From Candidatus Phytoplasma solani (GTDB taxonomy: Bacteria; Bacillota_I; Bacilli_A; Acholeplasmatales; Acholeplasmataceae): a DNA stretch of 64,000 nt. Positions 61,301 through 64,000 of the stretch are shown here, in pieces. The notes beneath the pieces are model-generated. The model saw only the letters and a program-made list of their open reading frames with translations. It ran no database searches and was not told where the DNA came from. A program made the position numbers and the translations under genes. Within the stretch, counting starts at the first letter, position 1. The number at the start of each line of letters is the position of its first letter. The stretch spans positions 124,001-188,000 of the forward strand of contig NZ_CP155828.1 of assembly GCF_040126175.1 (NCBI RefSeq), given 5' to 3'.

Positions 61301-63535
61301 ATTGGTTTTCAAGAAGAAATATCACAACTAAAAGAATTTTTACATTATTTAAAAAATCCTGATAAATATAAAAAAATAGGAGTTAAAAAACCCCCGAAAG
61401 GAGTTTTATTATATGGTCCTCCAGGAACAGGAAAAACCTTTTTAGCCCAAGTAATTTCTAAAGAAGCCAATTTACCATTTTTTGCTCTTAATTCTAGTGA
61501 TTTTTCAAAAACTTATTTGGGAGAAGGTCCGAAATTAATTAATGAAATCTTTGAAGAAGCTCGTAAAGAATCTCCTAGCATCATTTTTATTGATGAATGT
61601 GAAAGTGTTTTTCGTAGTCGTGTGAACAATAAAAATTCTCATTCTGATCACGATAACATGATTGCAGCTTTTTTAACCCAAACAGAAGGTTTTAAAACGG
61701 ATTCGAAACATCCTGTTTTTTTAATTGGAGCTACCAATTATAAAGATGAAATCGATCCCGCTATTTTGAGTCGTTTTAGTAGACATATTAAAATAGATTT
61801 ATTAAATGTTTCAGATAGAACCAAATTCCTCAAAACTTTAGCATCATCATATCAAATAGATATTCGAGCATACCAATATTTAGATAAAATAATTGAAATT
61901 ACAGAAAAATACGATGATGAAACCCTCAAAACCCAAAGAAAATTAACAGATATTTTAGACCAAGCTGCTATCAAAGCTATTAGTCATGATCATTTAAATA
62001 TTTTGCCTATTGATTTGCAATTATCTTTATCTACACAAATGAATCAAAAATTTAATTGGGGCCCACACGAGCATACCAAATATTTATTGACAGATTTAGA
62101 AAATTTAAAAGAATATAAAAATATTCCAATTCAACATATTTATCGAGATACAAATACACTTTATAATAGCAAAGAAAAACAGTATTTTGATTTGATTTTC
62201 GGAAATTCTCATTCCTTAAAACAAAAAGTTTATAATTCAAATGATCAAAAAATTCAAATTATCAACTTTTCTAAAAATCCAGATAAAATTCAAAAATTTT
62301 ATGGAACTCTCAATTTTTTACCACCTGAATTATTAGGTTTTTATTTTGAAGATGAAAACCCAACTCAAGAAACTACTAAAATGTATGAATCTACAACTTT
62401 AGAAGAATTTTTGGATATTAGAAAAAAAAATACTAAAAAAATTTATTTTATTTGGAATATTAATAAAATAGCTGAAAACATGGCTTTTGCTCAAAATCTA
62501 ATAACAAATATGAATCAAAAATATCCTTTTTTACAAAAACAAGAATTTTTAGAAAAAATTTATTTTTCTGCTAAACAAAAAGATATAACTTCAAATCAAA
62601 TTCAACAAATAATTGATGAACACATTCAACAACTAAAAAACAACCTAAATAACAAAATTAATACTGAAAATCCATTTCCAAATTCTTGGTTTTTGACCGA
62701 AACATTAAAAACAATTATTACACAAGAAATAGATAAAAATTTTCAAAAACCCTACCATTCTATAAGTGAAATAGAAAATAGTATTTTAGAAAATATCCAC
62801 CAAAAAATTTTAGAAAACAAAAAAAACATCATCCAAAATAAAATTAAAGAATTAGTAAATAATTTTAAAATCAATCATCCTTGGTTTGAAAACAATCAAA
62901 TTTCACATTTAAAAAAACTACTATATAATAAAAATAATGAATTATATTTATTACCATTAAGTTTAAAAGATATGGATATCGAAATAATTTACAATAATTT
63001 TGAAAATATCAAAAACTATCAGTTGCTAAAAATAATTAATAATAAATGGAAACAAAACTTAAATTACTTTAATTTCCGTTATCCTCATTTTACTCAAAAA
63101 GAAATTAAAAACATTATTACTGATAAGGTAAAATCAGAATTATTTCAGCCTAGGGTTTCTTTGGAACAAATTAACCAAGAAATTCAAAAAACAATAGATG
63201 AAAACGAAATCAGAATAATTAATAATTTTCAAAATGAAATGTCTGAAAATATCGATCAATTATTAATAGAAAAAAAATTATATAAAAACATACCATTAAA
63301 CAAAATCAACACTATTCACAAAGAATTACTAGTTCTTGTCAAACAAGAATTAAAAAAAACGGACTCCAACGAAAATAAAATACAACAAAAAATTAAAAAT
63401 TTTCTTGAAAATTATCAAATAACACCTTTTTCAAACCCTTTATTATCGTTTTTTCAAGACAAAATAACACTTATTGCAATTATTTCAATTGTTACCATTT
63501 TAATTTTTTTTATAATAAGTAAAATAAAAAAATAA
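58343..63535 (+). CDS. Giant exported AAA protein with five 148-residue coiled-coil repeats, 1730 aa
   Basis: A signal-like N-terminus (KIKNKLFSYFLIFLFFLSTL, possible cut after NVNA) and a C-terminal membrane segment (about residues 1705-1726). Residues about 183-915 are five near-identical 148-residue coiled-coil repeats. At about 979-1230 is an FtsH-like AAA domain: GPPGTGKTFLAQVISKE, IIFIDECES, GATNYKDEIDPAILSRFSR, no protease. At about 1332-1372 lies a TLEEF-type domain (FYFEDENP, STTLEEFLDI, KIYFIW). The layout puts the ATPase outside, in ATP-rich host cytoplasm. GAAAGGG lies about 30 bases before the ATG, so start control is unclear. Confidence 0.8.
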   Translation: MKIKNKLFSYFLIFLFFLSTLNVNAQTPFKSNISKNMLKNIDDFDIVQKLKNTFPKLRNNHELLTKIIQIIAQEFQKNFYIDDEQKNNTLINNLYLIERYNLLSDFSSSIQQTISSINECMLVFIGDKNDYINYNHYLNAKKQNFNTPSGSFWHSWTPRNFSIISKTYLQFFIDNYSDILIQETQINLQTIKIQKQLQTNTFLEEQIKVKQKEILENKNLTEQQKKELNNKIDNLKKQFEKQELEISNLNIDIESFKTELNNKEVELKKITNISLSEKNELQNQIQLQKTLISNNQTSFNDLQSKYTNIQTELKNKDNQLQEQRIKLQEQETQINFQTTKIQKQLQTNTFLEEQIKEKQKEILENKNLTEQQKKELNNKIDNLKKQFEKQELEISNLNIDIESFKTKLNNKEAELKKITNISLSEKNELQNQIQLQKTLISNNQTSFNDLQSKYTNIQTELKNKDNQLQEQRIKLQEQETQINFQTTKIQKQLQTNIFLEEQIKEKQKEILENKNLTEQQKKELNNEIDNLKKQFEKQELEISNLNIDIESFKTKLNNKEAELKKITNISLSEKNELQNQIQLQKTLISNNQTFFNDLQSKYTNIQTELKNKDNQLQEQRIKLQEQETQINFQTTKIQKQLQTNTFLEEQIKEKQKEILENKNLTEQQKKELNNEIDNLKKQFEKQELEISNLNIDIESFKTKLNNKEAELKKITNISLSEKNELQNQIQLQKTLISNNQTSFNDLQSKYTNIQTELKNKDNQLQEQRIKLQEQETQINFQTTKIQKQLQTNTFLEEQIKEKQKEILENKNLTEQQKKELNNEIDNLKKQFEKQELEISNLNIDIESFKTKLNNKEAELKKITNISLSEKNELQNQIQLQKTLISNNQTSFNDLQSKYTNIQTELKNKDNQLQEQNQNMKDFAKQTILTINASHQILNNSIENSNKHINKLTNKLKKEEKNKIINKLENPKKFKVDASKLPTLREVIGFQEEISQLKEFLHYLKNPDKYKKIGVKKPPKGVLLYGPPGTGKTFLAQVISKEANLPFFALNSSDFSKTYLGEGPKLINEIFEEARKESPSIIFIDECESVFRSRVNNKNSHSDHDNMIAAFLTQTEGFKTDSKHPVFLIGATNYKDEIDPAILSRFSRHIKIDLLNVSDRTKFLKTLASSYQIDIRAYQYLDKIIEITEKYDDETLKTQRKLTDILDQAAIKAISHDHLNILPIDLQLSLSTQMNQKFNWGPHEHTKYLLTDLENLKEYKNIPIQHIYRDTNTLYNSKEKQYFDLIFGNSHSLKQKVYNSNDQKIQIINFSKNPDKIQKFYGTLNFLPPELLGFYFEDENPTQETTKMYESTTLEEFLDIRKKNTKKIYFIWNINKIAENMAFAQNLITNMNQKYPFLQKQEFLEKIYFSAKQKDITSNQIQQIIDEHIQQLKNNLNNKINTENPFPNSWFLTETLKTIITQEIDKNFQKPYHSISEIENSILENIHQKILENKKNIIQNKIKELVNNFKINHPWFENNQISHLKKLLYNKNNELYLLPLSLKDMDIEIIYNNFENIKNYQLLKIINNKWKQNLNYFNFRYPHFTQKEIKNIITDKVKSELFQPRVSLEQINQEIQKTIDENEIRIINNFQNEMSENIDQLLIEKKLYKNIPLNKINTIHKELLVLVKQELKKTDSNENKIQQKIKNFLENYQITPFSNPLLSFFQDKITLIAIISIVTILIFFIISKIKK
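58889..61089 (+). repeat. 444-bp tandem repeat, five copies
   Basis: Period exactly 444 bases (148 codons). Copies 2-5 differ by a few bases (e.g. ACT to ATT at 59830, TCT to TTT at 60122); copy 1 is the most diverged and copy 5 lacks the last codons. All in frame in the AAA gene. Confidence 0.95.
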
Positions 63536-63812
63536 TGTTAAAAAATTTTATAAAAATTAAATTTAAAAAAAGTTCAAAAAAAAATATAGTTACTGCAAAA
63601 ATTCGATGAGTTTCTCAATAATTTTTAAATTATTTTTGGTTTTTTGAAAGAAAGTAAAAATAAAACTTTTTTATTTTATAATTTGTTGTAGCATTTGGGG
63701 TGCGCCTTGTTGTCGTTGAAACATTTTTTTTAACTAAAATTTAAATTATAATTGATTTAGTTTTTAATTTTAATTCAAAACATGGCTTAAAAAACTTCAA
63801 TCAATCAACAAA
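63536..63812. other. Gene-poor AT-rich stretch
   Basis: No gene or clear signal. A 17-codon minus-strand frame at 63671-63724 (MFQRQQGAPQ..) lacks a ribosome site and is probably a relic. Confidence 0.4.
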
Positions 63813-63846
63813 AAAAGAGACTTTTTAAGGGTCTCCTTTTTTTTAA
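63813..63846. terminator. Terminator-like hairpin
   Basis: Imperfect AAAAGAGAC / GTCTCCTTTT stem with A and T tails, between the AAA gene and the ftsH relic. Confidence 0.6.
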
Positions 63847-63905
63847 TTAAAATTACAAATAGTTTTTATTTTTATGTTTCATTGTTAATACAATTTATAA
63901 TTTAT

Positions 63906-64000
63906 TTAAACTAATTTTTCAATTTCTTCTTTCGTAATTGTTTCTTATTCTAAAAGTTGATTTGCTATTTTATCTTATAATGTTTGATTTTCTTTTTTTA
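63906..64000 (-). pseudogene. Decayed ftsH/hflB 3' end (runs off the window)
   Basis: Minus-strand reading KKENQTL-stop-DKIANQLLE-stop-ETITKEEIEKLV matches the end of the intact FtsH (IKENKSLLDKIVVTLLEQETITREKIEKLI) with two in-frame TAA codons. A second, dead copy beside the exported-protein locus. Confidence 0.8.

Noticed and set aside
63671-63724. 17-codon frame MFQRQQGAPQ..
   Set aside because: Too short, no ribosome site, no neighbour to couple with; at most a relic.
1-64000. CRISPR arrays, tRNA, rRNA, tmRNA or SRP RNA
   Set aside because: No regularly spaced short repeats with unique spacers, and no cloverleaf or conserved RNA cores were found. The tandem repeats seen are all coding or head-to-tail without spacers.

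Overview
The window looks like the chromosome of a 'Candidatus Phytoplasma' (Mollicutes, Acholeplasmatales). Base composition is extremely AT-rich and Shine-Dalgarno sites are strong. TGA is used as a stop and Trp is TGG, so this is not a UGA=Trp mycoplasma. Several secreted proteins carry the phytoplasma SVM-type signal peptide (MFK..KN..LF..). The accessory genes are those of a phytoplasma potential mobile unit (PMU): tmk, dnaB-like, himA, ssb, a FliA-like sigma factor, an IS3-type tra5, HflB-like AAA proteins and DUF2963 repeat proteins.

Layout. (1) About 1-21413, nearly all on the minus strand, is a long PMU. In transcription order it holds: sigma factor, ssb, a small membrane protein, a Dam-type methylase, a small membrane protein coupled to a Panacea-domain protein (candidate toxin-antitoxin pair), a frameshifted DUF2963 gene, a 90-aa gene and himA, a decayed group II intron end, then a block of small membrane proteins, an AAA ATPase and two membrane-anchored coiled-coil proteins, three SVM-signal effector-like genes in duplicated cassettes, a secreted 467-aa protein, tmk, an intact group II intron with its reverse transcriptase, a PD-(D/E)XK-like gene and the start of a dnaB-like helicase cut by the window edge. 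A perfect 24-bp end sequence lies at 21390-21413. (2) 21414-27353 holds a plus-strand coiled-coil gene, a twice-frameshifted membrane protein, an SVM coiled-coil protein, an intact tra5 transposase and a membrane protein beside a decayed copy of itself. It is closed by an inverted copy of the same 24-bp end at 27354-27377. (3) 27400-31500 is a decayed accessory zone of small membrane proteins and pseudogenes. (4) 32221-54565 is mostly core chromosome: DEAD-box helicase, CIRCE-controlled hsp20, a membrane-tethered trypsin-like protease, an ECF transporter, valS, engB, holA, tsaC, prfA, and the rpsF-ssb-rpsR-gdpP/rplI-dnaB cluster (gdpP and rplI share one frame), then ftsH. (5) 54647-63535 holds a solute-binding-like protein, a duplicated-domain membrane protein and a 1730-aa exported AAA protein with five 148-residue repeats. 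The window ends in a decayed second ftsH.

How the genes fit together. The PMU supplies its own replication and expression functions (helicase, SSB, HU, thymidylate kinase, sigma factor, methylase). It carries exported cargo probably acting on the plant or insect host, because phytoplasmas live inside host cells and anything outside the membrane is in host cytoplasm. A short recurring domain (strand, TLE(E/D)L helix, strand) is shared by at least four exported proteins, in the PMU, in the tra5 region and in the chromosomal 56-63 kb locus. I regard it as the most interesting unexplained pattern here, with the Panacea pair and the exported AAA protein next.
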